Source: Tricholomella constricta (taxonomy: Eukaryota; Basidiomycota; Agaricomycetes; Agaricales; Lyophyllaceae). Taken from it: 64,000 nt of DNA. The translations under genes and the position numbers were made by a program. Below the pieces are notes generated by a model. The model ran no database searches. It saw nothing but the letters and a program-made list of their open reading frames with translations, and had not been told where the DNA came from. The stretch covers positions 2,604,001 through 2,668,000 of the forward strand of contig JAACJP010000001.1 of NCBI GenBank assembly GCA_013368375.1. The letters run 5' to 3'. Shown one piece after another: positions 12,159 to 20,153 of the stretch (position 1 is the stretch's first letter; the number at the start of each line of letters is the position of its first letter).

Positions 12159-12665
12159 TGTTAGATGTCCAAGATAGGACAGTCTCGACGCGCACATGCG
12201 CGCTGCGGATAATACTCCCGCGACCCTGACGCATCGCATCACGACCACCGCCGACGCGGACCTTACGACGCCACAATCCATCCATCGGTCTCAATCGCTA
12301 CCTTTCGGGTTCAATTCCCTTTGTCGTTTCCTCTTATTATCGCACTAGTATTGAACGAGCTGCTGGCTCGTGTTTCATACCTTTCCTTTTACTTACAGTT
12401 CTCCTGCAGAACTTGTCTTTTTGTTCACCTACTTGCAGCCTAGTATATTTAGGTACTTTACTTATATACTGTCGCTTACTGACTCGTCGCCTCAGTCGTT
12501 TGACCGCCGTCTCGCGTGCAAACACTGAGGTAAATGATTACTTACTATCTTCGCTATCATTTCGCTAACAATATCTGTAGTCGTATTATTACAGGTGAAT
12601 ATACAGTCGTTTGACCGCCGTCTCGTGTGCAAACACTGAGTCGTATTATTACAGATAACTTAACA
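12159..12665 (+). repeat. copia left LTR
   Basis: 507 bp, tgttag...taaca. It contains a 37-bp segment twice (12493-12529 and 12604-12640). In the first copy a GT-AG intron-like 51-bp stretch (12530-12580) separates it from tcgtattattacag; in the second copy that 14-mer follows directly. Confidence 0.96.
12530..12580 (+). other. putative spliceosomal intron inside the LTR
   Basis: Begins gtaaat, has a branch-site-like ctaac 11-15 bases before the end and ends ctgtag; 51 nt, the normal intron size in this genome. The flanking segments recur fused, without this stretch, at 12604-12654. The same arrangement is present in the right LTR at 17647-17697. Confidence 0.6.
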
Positions 12666-12681
12666 GGTTATTGGGCCCCGC
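12666..12681 (+). promoter_or_regulatory. candidate primer binding site (half-tRNA type)
   Basis: ggttattgggcccc follows the LTR without a gap. It resembles the Drosophila copia site, which pairs with the anticodon region of a cleaved initiator tRNA-Met, but carries one extra t at the anticodon position. An Ile(AAU) half-tRNA is an alternative. No ordinary 3'-CCA complement (tgg...) is seen here. Confidence 0.5.
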
Positions 12682-12702
12682 TTTCCGCTCGCCTATTGCT
12701 CT

Positions 12703-15700
12703 ATGTCTACCACCGCTAGCACTCTTGCCGACACTCTCCCGTCGTCGATTCCGAAACTTGACGCTTCGGGCGTGAACTGGGCGATCTTCTCTATCCGTTT
12801 CAAGGACGCTGTCCAGGCCAAAGGATTCTGGGGCCATTTTAGCGGCGCCACCGCGCGCATCGTGATCCCTGCTGGATCGACCGCTACAGCTGCCCAGGAG
12901 ATCGAGATCGCAAAATGGGAGAAGGATGAGTGCGCAGCGAAGTCTCTGCTGACTCAGAAGATTCCTGACTCTGCGCTGATGCGCGTCCACAAGAAGCCGA
13001 CCGTGAAGGAACGCTGGGACGCGATCGTGGCTGAGTACACCGACAAAGGCGCTTACGCGCAAACGGAGCTTCGTACAAAGTTCCTAGAATCGAAGTGCCC
13101 TGACAAGGGCGACGTTCGCGACTTCCTCGACGCTCTCGCCATGCAGCACGAGAAGTTGGCGACCGTTGGCGTCGAAATCAGCGATGCCGACTACCGATCC
13201 ACCATTTTGTCCTCCCTCCCCATCTCCCTTTCCAACTTCGCTTCTGGGCAACTCGCCGGCGCCCGGCAGTATGCCGCTTCGAAGACGATCGCGCCCGACG
13301 CGCTGATCTCTATGATTTGTGAAGAATCCGATCGCCAGCGCGCGCAGCGCACGCGTCGCGCTCCTGCGAAGTCAAAGGAAGGCGATCGCGATGAAGCGAT
13401 GGCGTTTACGCCAGGGAAGGCGAACCCGAAGTGGAAGGAAAAGCAGCGCGAGCGCAAGCCGCGCGCGTGCTGGGATTGCGGAAGTCCAGACCACTTCCGT
13501 AACAAGTGCCCCAAGTCCTCGAAGTCGTCGTCTAGCGACAAGGGGAAGGGCGGCACGGCGAACGCCGCTATCGAGTCGGATTCGGACTACGAAGGCGAAG
13601 GCGCGTTCGCGGCGCATAGCGTCGACGGTTACACCTCCGATGACAATGCGAGTCTGCCTGAGCTGCAGACGGTGTCGGACTCATCTGACGGATCCGACCG
13701 TGGGGAAGGCGACGCCGACGGCGATGCCGACGGCGAAGAGAGCGGAAGCGATTGGTTCTCTGAGGTCTCCGACGACGACCTTGGGAGCCTGTGGGGCGAC
13801 GACGACGACGGGCTAGGGATGTTCGAGTTGCACGACTATATTGTCGTGGACTCCGACGGCGAGGATATCGATAAGGATCTCGACGCGTTAGTCGAGGCCT
13901 GGATCGCTCGCAATAGCCAGGAGGTCGCTGCGCACGTTAGCGCAAGTTCCGATGCCCCGAAACACCACTCACCCCGCAGCGAAGTCTACGACTCCGGCTG
14001 CACGCGCCACATCTCCCCGTACCGCGAGGACCTCGAGAACTACGTCGAGATCCCCCCCAAGCCTTTCCGTGCCGCGAACAGTCAACAGTTCAACGCGATC
14101 GGGAAAGGCGAGCTGCTTGTCGACGTCCCGAACGGCGTCGAGCTGTCGCAGCTGAAGCTCACGGAGGTCTTGTACTCTCCGGAGGTCGGGTACACGCTCG
14201 TTTCGATCGGGCGACTCGATGAGCTTGGCTTCTCCGCCACCTTTGCCGGCGGGAAATGCGTTATTCGCGATCCCGACGGTGAGACCGTCGGTGAGATCCC
14301 GAAGACAAGGGCAGGCCTGTACCGTGTTGCGCATGAGAGCGACTCTGCGAACGCGGCGGTTGAAACGCTCAGCGTGGAACAGTTCCACCGGCGCATGGGC
14401 CATATTTCCCCTGTCGTAGCCCGAAAGCTCGTCGCCGACGGCTTTGTGACGGGCGTTCGGCTCGAAGCGACACCTTCGGGCAACCCGTTCTTCTGCGAAT
14501 CCTGCGTCTACGCGAAGGCGACCAGGAAACCGATCCTGAAAGCGCGCGAAGGCGCGCGCGCGACAGTCTTTGGCGGCGAGGTCCACAGCGATCTCTGGGG
14601 ACCGGCGCCGGTGCAAACGAAAGGCGGAAGGCGTTATTACATCACCTTTACCGACGACAGCACGCGCTTCACGTACCTCCAGTTACTGCGCACCAAAGAC
14701 GAAGCTCCTACAGCTTACAAGAATTTCGAAGCGTGGTGCACCACGCAGCACGACGCTAAGATTCGCGTTTTGCATTCGGATCGGGGCGGCGAATACCTTG
14801 GAAAGGAATTCGTCGCATATTTGAAGACGAAGGGCACGGCGCAGAAGCTCACCGTACACGACACCCCTCAGCACAACGGCGTCGCAGAGCGTCGTAACCG
14901 CACGATCGTCGAGCGCATTCGCGCGCTCCTCCATGCCAGTGGACTCCCGAAGACTCTTTGGGGCGAGTGCGCGCGCCATGTCGTGTGGCTAATGAACCGA
15001 ACGTCCACGAAGGCCGTGGATGACATGACGCCTTTCGAAGCGTTATTCGGGAAGAAACCCGACCTGCGGGAAGTTCGGGAATGGGGGGAGAAGGTCTGGG
15101 TACGCACTGAGGGTGGAGATAAGCTCGGGGGACGTGTTCGTGAGGGCCGTTGGCTCGGCGTCGACGAACAGAGCAACGGTGTCCGCGTCTACTGGCCGGA
15201 CAAGCAGACCGTCACCACCGAGCGCAACATCTACTACGACAAGACGGCCGCATCGGCTTCCCGTCTTGAGGGGGAGGATTGGCAGTTTGTCAAGACGAAA
15301 GCCGACGCACCTGTCGTCGAAGAGCTTCCCCCAGCACCTCCTGCACCACCTATCTCGCCTGTCGCGCCCCCAGTAGTCGCGCCCCCAGCGGCGCACGACC
15401 CGACACCACCTCCAGCTGATCCAGCGACAAGCGACGATGAACCCGCCGACGAAGCAGTCGCGCGAAGCCGTCGCGTTCGCAAGCCGAGCCAGCGCGTTCG
15501 CGACCTCCTTGAAGGGCAAGGTGTGCAGTCCGCACGGCCTTCCGACACAGCCGTCGCACGCGGCGTCCAGCTACCTCCGCCCGTCGCTGAAGAAGCGCCG
15601 AATCCGATTCTTGAGGGGGAGGGAATGGCCGATTGGATCATGTCGGCCGACTACGCAGAGGAGTACGCGATGCTGGCGCAGATCAGCGAAGCGGAAGCGC

Positions 15701-17268
15701 TCGAACCGCGAACGCTTGCCGAAGCGAAGCGCCGCCCAGACTGGCCGCTCTGGGAGCAGGCGATCCAAGATGAGTTAACCGTTTTGAAACAAGCGGGTAC
15801 TTGGACACTCACAGAAGCGCCGCCCGGAGCGAACATTGTCGGCTCCAAATGGGTTTTCAGGGCGAAGAAAGATGCAGCGGGGAATGTGATCCGATACAAG
15901 GCGCGCCTCGTCGCGCAAGGATTTTCGCAAGTGCCAGGCGTCGACTATTTCGACACCTATGCGCCCGTCGCGAAGCTCGCATCAATCCGACTCGTTCTGG
16001 CTATGGCCGCCTCTGGTGACTACGAGCTGCACCAGATCGATATCAAGGGAGCGTATCTGAACGGCATACTCACCGCTTCGGAGATCATCTACATGCGACA
16101 ACCTCCCGGATACAGCGACAGCGCCGCACCGCTTAAAGTGTGCCGACTTTTGAAGACACTTTACGGCTTGAAGCAGTCGGGTCGGCGCTGGTACCAGCGA
16201 CTTGTGGAGATTATGATGAAGAAGTTGGGCTTCTCTAGGTGCGAGGTCGACACGTCCGTATTCTATCGACGCGTCGGGAAGGGCTTAATCATCGTGCTGG
16301 TGCACGTCGACGACTGCACGATCGCAGCTACCTCCGTCGCCGAGATCAAAATGTTTAAGCGTTCGATCGCCGAACACGTGGAGATCACGGATCTCGGAGA
16401 ACTACATTGGCTCCTTGGGATCGAGATCAAGCGCGACCGCGACCGCCGGTCCATTTCCCTGTCCCAACACTCTTACCTGGATTCGATAATCCGTCGCTAT
16501 GGCTTTCAAGACCTGAAGCCTGTCTCTATCCCCATGGACACGAACGTCCGACTCACTTCCGCTCAATGCCCGGCGACGACCACCGAATACGCGCAGATGC
16601 GCGACATCCCTTACCACGAGGCCGTCGGATCGCTCATGTACGCAGCGCTCGGCACCCGCCCCGACATCGCCTTTGCAGTCCAGACCGTTTCGCGATTCTC
16701 CACGAAACCCGGACCCGCACACTGGGAAGCCGTCAAGCGGATCTTTCGGTACCTGAAGGGCACGAAGGATTTGTGGCTGGTATATGGCGGGAACTCAAAG
16801 GAGTTAGTGGGGTATGCGGATGCGGATGGGAGCATGGCTGAGGATCGGCACGCGATCTCAGGGTACGCCTTCATTTTGTATGGCGGCGCTATTTCCTGGA
16901 GCGCGAAACGCCAGGAGATCATCGCGCTTTCGACCACTGAGGCCGAATACGTCGCCGCGACGCACGCCGCGAAGGAGGCGCTCTGGCTACGCTCACTGGT
17001 TGCCGAAATCTTCGACACGACGCTCGAAGTGACAACCCTCTTCTCCGACAACCAGTCCGCCATCGCGCTTACCAAGGATCACCAGTATCACGCACGCTCG
17101 AAGCACATTGACGTGCGTTTTCATTTTATTCGATGGATCGTCGAGCGCGGCTCCATCCGACTTATCTACTGTCCGACCGACGACATGGTCGCCGACACAT
17201 TCACCAAGGCGCTCCCCTCTGCCAAAGTTAAGCACTTTGCCGCAGAACTCGGACTCTCCCTATCTTGA
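12703..17268 (+). CDS. copia Gag-Pol polyprotein, 1,521 aa, intact
   Basis: Single uninterrupted frame. A Gag domain (about 1-230) is followed by a CX2CX4HX4C zinc knuckle starting at Cys256 (CWDCGSPDHFRNKC). After an acidic linker comes the aspartic protease with DSGCTRH (Asp430). The integrase has an HHCC N-terminal zinc site (FHRRMGH ... FFCESC) and the catalytic D-D-E triad in DLWGP, HSDRGGEY and NGVAERRNR. The reverse transcriptase runs from GSKWVFRAKKD through QIDIKGAYLNG (first Asp) to the VHVDD active-site box. RNase H has GYADADG, STTEAEYVA and SDNQSAIA, and the frame ends in a KHIDVRFHFIR tail. All catalytic residues I could check are present. It copies and integrates its own RNA through cytoplasmic virus-like particles. 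Confidence 0.97.
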   Translation: MSTTASTLADTLPSSIPKLDASGVNWAIFSIRFKDAVQAKGFWGHFSGATARIVIPAGSTATAAQEIEIAKWEKDECAAKSLLTQKIPDSALMRVHKKPTVKERWDAIVAEYTDKGAYAQTELRTKFLESKCPDKGDVRDFLDALAMQHEKLATVGVEISDADYRSTILSSLPISLSNFASGQLAGARQYAASKTIAPDALISMICEESDRQRAQRTRRAPAKSKEGDRDEAMAFTPGKANPKWKEKQRERKPRACWDCGSPDHFRNKCPKSSKSSSSDKGKGGTANAAIESDSDYEGEGAFAAHSVDGYTSDDNASLPELQTVSDSSDGSDRGEGDADGDADGEESGSDWFSEVSDDDLGSLWGDDDDGLGMFELHDYIVVDSDGEDIDKDLDALVEAWIARNSQEVAAHVSASSDAPKHHSPRSEVYDSGCTRHISPYREDLENYVEIPPKPFRAANSQQFNAIGKGELLVDVPNGVELSQLKLTEVLYSPEVGYTLVSIGRLDELGFSATFAGGKCVIRDPDGETVGEIPKTRAGLYRVAHESDSANAAVETLSVEQFHRRMGHISPVVARKLVADGFVTGVRLEATPSGNPFFCESCVYAKATRKPILKAREGARATVFGGEVHSDLWGPAPVQTKGGRRYYITFTDDSTRFTYLQLLRTKDEAPTAYKNFEAWCTTQHDAKIRVLHSDRGGEYLGKEFVAYLKTKGTAQKLTVHDTPQHNGVAERRNRTIVERIRALLHASGLPKTLWGECARHVVWLMNRTSTKAVDDMTPFEALFGKKPDLREVREWGEKVWVRTEGGDKLGGRVREGRWLGVDEQSNGVRVYWPDKQTVTTERNIYYDKTAASASRLEGEDWQFVKTKADAPVVEELPPAPPAPPISPVAPPVVAPPAAHDPTPPPADPATSDDEPADEAVARSRRVRKPSQRVRDLLEGQGVQSARPSDTAVARGVQLPPPVAEEAPNPILEGEGMADWIMSADYAEEYAMLAQISEAEALEPRTLAEAKRRPDWPLWEQAIQDELTVLKQAGTWTLTEAPPGANIVGSKWVFRAKKDAAGNVIRYKARLVAQGFSQVPGVDYFDTYAPVAKLASIRLVLAMAASGDYELHQIDIKGAYLNGILTASEIIYMRQPPGYSDSAAPLKVCRLLKTLYGLKQSGRRWYQRLVEIMMKKLGFSRCEVDTSVFYRRVGKGLIIVLVHVDDCTIAATSVAEIKMFKRSIAEHVEITDLGELHWLLGIEIKRDRDRRSISLSQHSYLDSIIRRYGFQDLKPVSIPMDTNVRLTSAQCPATTTEYAQMRDIPYHEAVGSLMYAALGTRPDIAFAVQTVSRFSTKPGPAHWEAVKRIFRYLKGTKDLWLVYGGNSKELVGYADADGSMAEDRHAISGYAFILYGGAISWSAKRQEIIALSTTEAEYVAATHAAKEALWLRSLVAEIFDTTLEVTTLFSDNQSAIALTKDHQYHARSKHIDVRFHFIRWIVERGSIRLIYCPTDDMVADTFTKALPSAKVKHFAAELGLSLS

Positions 17269-17275
17269 GGGGGAG
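17267..17275 (+). promoter_or_regulatory. polypurine tract
   Basis: gagggggag lies directly before the right LTR and overlaps the Gag-Pol stop codon (tga at 17266-17268). It would prime plus-strand DNA synthesis. Confidence 0.85.
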
Positions 17276-17782
17276 TGTTAGATGTCCAAGATAGGACAGT
17301 CTCGACGCGCACATGCGCGCTGCGGATAATACTCCCGCGACCCTGACGCATCGCATCACGACCACCGCCGACGCGGACCTTACGACGCCACAATCCATCC
17401 ATCGGTCTCAATCGCTACCTTTCGGGTTCAATTCCCTTTGTCGTTTCCTCTTATTATCGCACTAGTATTGAACGAGCTGCTGGCTCGTGTTTCATACCTT
17501 TCCTTTTACTTACAGTTCTCCTGCAGAACTTGTCTTTTTGTTCACCTACTTGCAGCCTAGTATATTTAGGTACTTTACTTATATACTGTCGCTTACTGAC
17601 TCGTCGCCTCAGTCGTTTGACCGCCGTCTCGCGTGCAAACACTGAGGTAAATGATTACTTACTATCTTCGCTATCATTTCGCTAACAATATCTGTAGTCG
17701 TATTATTACAGGTGAATATACAGTCGTTTGACCGCCGTCTCGCGTGCAAACACTGAGTCGTATTATTACAGATAACTTAACA
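17276..17782 (+). repeat. copia right LTR
   Basis: 507 bp, matching the left LTR except for one base noticed by eye. It keeps the same intron-like stretch (17647-17697) and fused second copy. Confidence 0.96.
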
Positions 17783-17787
17783 ATTCG
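17783..17787 (+). repeat. 5-bp target site duplication, right (attcg)
   Basis: Partner of 12154-12158. Confidence 0.95.
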
Positions 17788-18133
17788 CTGCCGGACTCTA
17801 GCAATAACGGTGAAGTGTTAATCTTGAGTGACAAGTTGTGCCGGAACTGAGTGGAGGGAGGCTACGCTATCCAACTTGCTGTTCATCCCATCTTGAATTT
17901 CAGGCCACCCTAGATACAGGCATACATTTCTCCCAGTCTGCGCTTCACAATTGAACTTCGGCGCGCGCCAAAAGTGCGGCTTTTACAATCTTATTCCTGG
18001 CCATTATGATTGACAGATAATCACAACGGCGTGTACATAAGCACCCCCGCCAACGGCGGGTGTCCCACGTCGACAAAGCTCAGGTGCTTTGAACTTTAGA
18101 CTACATCGTTGTCACCTCCCAAGGCGCTTCAAG
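17788..18133. other. promoter-side flank of the F-box gene, 346 bp
   Basis: With 11949-12158 it forms the original intergenic region, about 556 bp, between divergent TAF11 and the F-box gene. A short GC-rich inverted repeat (cccgcc-aac-ggcggg) lies at about 18046-18060. No clear TATA box picked. Confidence 0.5.
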
Positions 18134-18170
18134 ATGTCCCTCTGTCTTCTCGACTGCCCTAGGGATATAT

Positions 18171-18182
18171 ATCTCGAAATAT
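18171..18182 (+). repeat. LINE target site duplication, 5' copy
   Basis: atctcgaaatat, repeated exactly at 24644-24655 directly after the poly(A) run. The first a of the 3' copy could belong to the tail, so the duplication is 11-12 bp. Confidence 0.93.
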
Positions 18183-18365
18183 ATGGGAACTCTCTTGGAC
18201 CTGGACCACGTGGCACCCCTACTAGGACCCCGGAAAAACGCCTACCCAGCTCAACTGCCGCCCAGCTCTGCATAGACAGACGCTGCTGAACATACTTTAC
18301 ACATAACTATACCACTATCTAAGGCCGTCTAAGAGAGTTTAAACCATTCCCCCCCCCCTGAACCT

Positions 18366-20153
18366 ATGTCGTTCATGAAACCGGCCCCAAAGGCCCCACC
18401 AATCACCCGATCAAAGGCGGGCCCACCGAACACGAAGACTGACCCGAAGCAGACCACGCTTGACAAGACGCTAAGAAAGATGAAGCCTGGCCAAAAACCG
18501 GCGACGCTACATGCCGCACGGTGGTCTGACCAAACGGAAGAGAATGAGAGCGAAATAGAGGACGACGCGGAAGAGAGTGACATCGAGCTAAGTGAAGGTC
18601 ATTTGCGCTCTCTCGGGCTGATACGTCCGCACGAGAGCCCAACAGCAGCGATCCTCTCGAGGGCACTGAACGTCGTAGCGAACTACGCAGGAATCGTCGA
18701 CCACCCGGAAGGACGCGACATCATCCTCGCCTGCGCTCAGCTGGTAACCACCCTTGGGACCTCAGATATAGCCGACACAGTCTCGCGTGAAGTTGCCGCA
18801 CAAGTCGATCGCACATCCCGGGAAATCAAGGCTCTTCTGGAGACGACGCGGAAGGAACTCAAAGAAGACATCGTGAAGGCTACAGCACGAGCGACGGAAC
18901 AAGCACAGCAGGCCAACGACGTCATACAAGAATCTGCCAGGACGATGGAACGAACAGTCACATCGTACCGAGACGCCCTCACCAGCAAATCAAACGGAAG
19001 CCAGGTCCCCTTCACGACAAACGGCAACATCGATCCGAGGACCAGAGCCAGGGAAGCCGTACGTATTCGACAGGTGTTGGTGGACTTCGACGGGACCACC
19101 GACGAAAGCCTAAGGGACGCCAGCCCAGCTCAACTCGTCAGCAAAGCCAACGCCGCATTACGAGCAGCCGACCCAACAACCAAGAACAAAATCTGTGCCG
19201 TCAAGCGGCTCACTAACGGCGGCGTCCTCTTGGAGGCCAACGACGAAACAGCCGCGAAATGGATTAAAGACAACGCTGACTTGTTCACAGACGCCCTTGG
19301 CCAGGGAGCGAAAGTTCAGCGACGCACCTTCAGCATGATAGCAAGATTCGTTTCAGTGGACTTCGACCCGGCATCCGTTATGCAATACATGACGCTCCTG
19401 GAAAGGAACCGCATCCCCGAGGAGGCCATCGCGTCGGTAAGATGGATCAAGCCGATAGAACGTCGATCCCCCGGTCAGAAATCCGCCCACATGTCGATCA
19501 AGTTGTACGATCAACGGATAGCAAATGACCTTGCCGTAAGGGGACTTTACATTTTAGGTGAACGAATCAGCGTCGAGAAGGACCGAAAGGAACCCATCCG
19601 TTGCTTCAAGTGCCACGACTGGGACCATATAGCCGCCACCTGCGTGAAAAGCCGGAGCTTCTGCGGACGATGCGGGGCCACGGAGCACGCCACTCACGAA
19701 TGCACCAGCCGCGACCTTTACTGCACACCATGTGGACGGAAGGGACACGTCAGCGGCGACCGAAGACACTGCCCGGCTTTCAAGGCAAAGAGGGACGAGA
19801 TGAACGCCAGACTGCCAGAGAATTCTATGCCTTACTTCCCCACAGAAGAGCCCTGGACCCACTCGATCATACCAAGGCCTCAACAGACGTCGAACATGAA
19901 CTACGCGCCACAGATCAAAATACATCAGCCGTCCAACCAACGACAGAGGAATCGAACGGGTCGTGAACCCCCGGTAAGCCGAGAGGGAAGTGTGGACCCC
20001 TCGACCGGCCGCTTCTCGCCATCGCCGACACCCCCTACCCGGGAGAACAGCCTCGCCCCGCCTGCCACGGGACCTAACGCAACGCAGCGCACTGACCGGG
20101 TACCAGCGATCGAGCCGCACTATCGAGGGAGCGTACCCCCAGGCGCCAAATGA
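18366..20153 (+). CDS. LINE ORF1, Gag-like RNA-binding protein, 595 aa
   Basis: Begins MSFMKPAPKAPP. It has an acidic segment at about 55-75, a helical coiled-coil-like region (about 125-215) and an RRM-like middle (KNKICAVKRLTNGGVLLEAN). Near residues 410-470 there are three CCHC zinc knuckles in series, with Cys in CFKCHDWDHIAATC, CGRCGATEHATHEC and CTPCGRKGHVSGDRRHC. The tail is Pro/Arg-rich. ORF1 proteins coat the LINE RNA and act as chaperones. The stop codon overlaps the ORF2 start in an atga sequence, implying coupled translation. Confidence 0.93.
   Translation: MSFMKPAPKAPPITRSKAGPPNTKTDPKQTTLDKTLRKMKPGQKPATLHAARWSDQTEENESEIEDDAEESDIELSEGHLRSLGLIRPHESPTAAILSRALNVVANYAGIVDHPEGRDIILACAQLVTTLGTSDIADTVSREVAAQVDRTSREIKALLETTRKELKEDIVKATARATEQAQQANDVIQESARTMERTVTSYRDALTSKSNGSQVPFTTNGNIDPRTRAREAVRIRQVLVDFDGTTDESLRDASPAQLVSKANAALRAADPTTKNKICAVKRLTNGGVLLEANDETAAKWIKDNADLFTDALGQGAKVQRRTFSMIARFVSVDFDPASVMQYMTLLERNRIPEEAIASVRWIKPIERRSPGQKSAHMSIKLYDQRIANDLAVRGLYILGERISVEKDRKEPIRCFKCHDWDHIAATCVKSRSFCGRCGATEHATHECTSRDLYCTPCGRKGHVSGDRRHCPAFKAKRDEMNARLPENSMPYFPTEEPWTHSIIPRPQQTSNMNYAPQIKIHQPSNQRQRNRTGREPPVSREGSVDPSTGRFSPSPTPPTRENSLAPPATGPNATQRTDRVPAIEPHYRGSVPPGAK

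Larger units (their letters stand above)
12159..17782 (+). mobile_element. Ty1/copia LTR retrotransposon, full length, 5,624 bp
   Basis: Two 507-bp LTRs (tg...ca ends), flanked by attcg duplications, enclose a primer-binding-site candidate, one 1,521-codon Gag-Pol frame and a polypurine tract. By eye the LTRs differ at one position only (t at 12625 versus c at 17742). The element sits in the former intergenic space between TAF11 (-) and the F-box gene (+). An intact frame, near-identical LTRs and a perfect target duplication together indicate a recent, probably still competent insertion. Confidence 0.97.

Noticed and set aside
12088..12525. Minus-strand frames in the copia LTR
   Set aside because: Repeated identically in the right LTR and explained by LTR sequence.
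14082..15899. Many long frames antisense or shifted to the copia and NUP192 genes
   Set aside because: Shadows of GC-rich coding sequence in other frames.
18040..18063. GC-rich inverted repeat before the F-box gene as a terminator or operator
   Set aside because: Short, imperfect, and such elements have no defined role in this setting.
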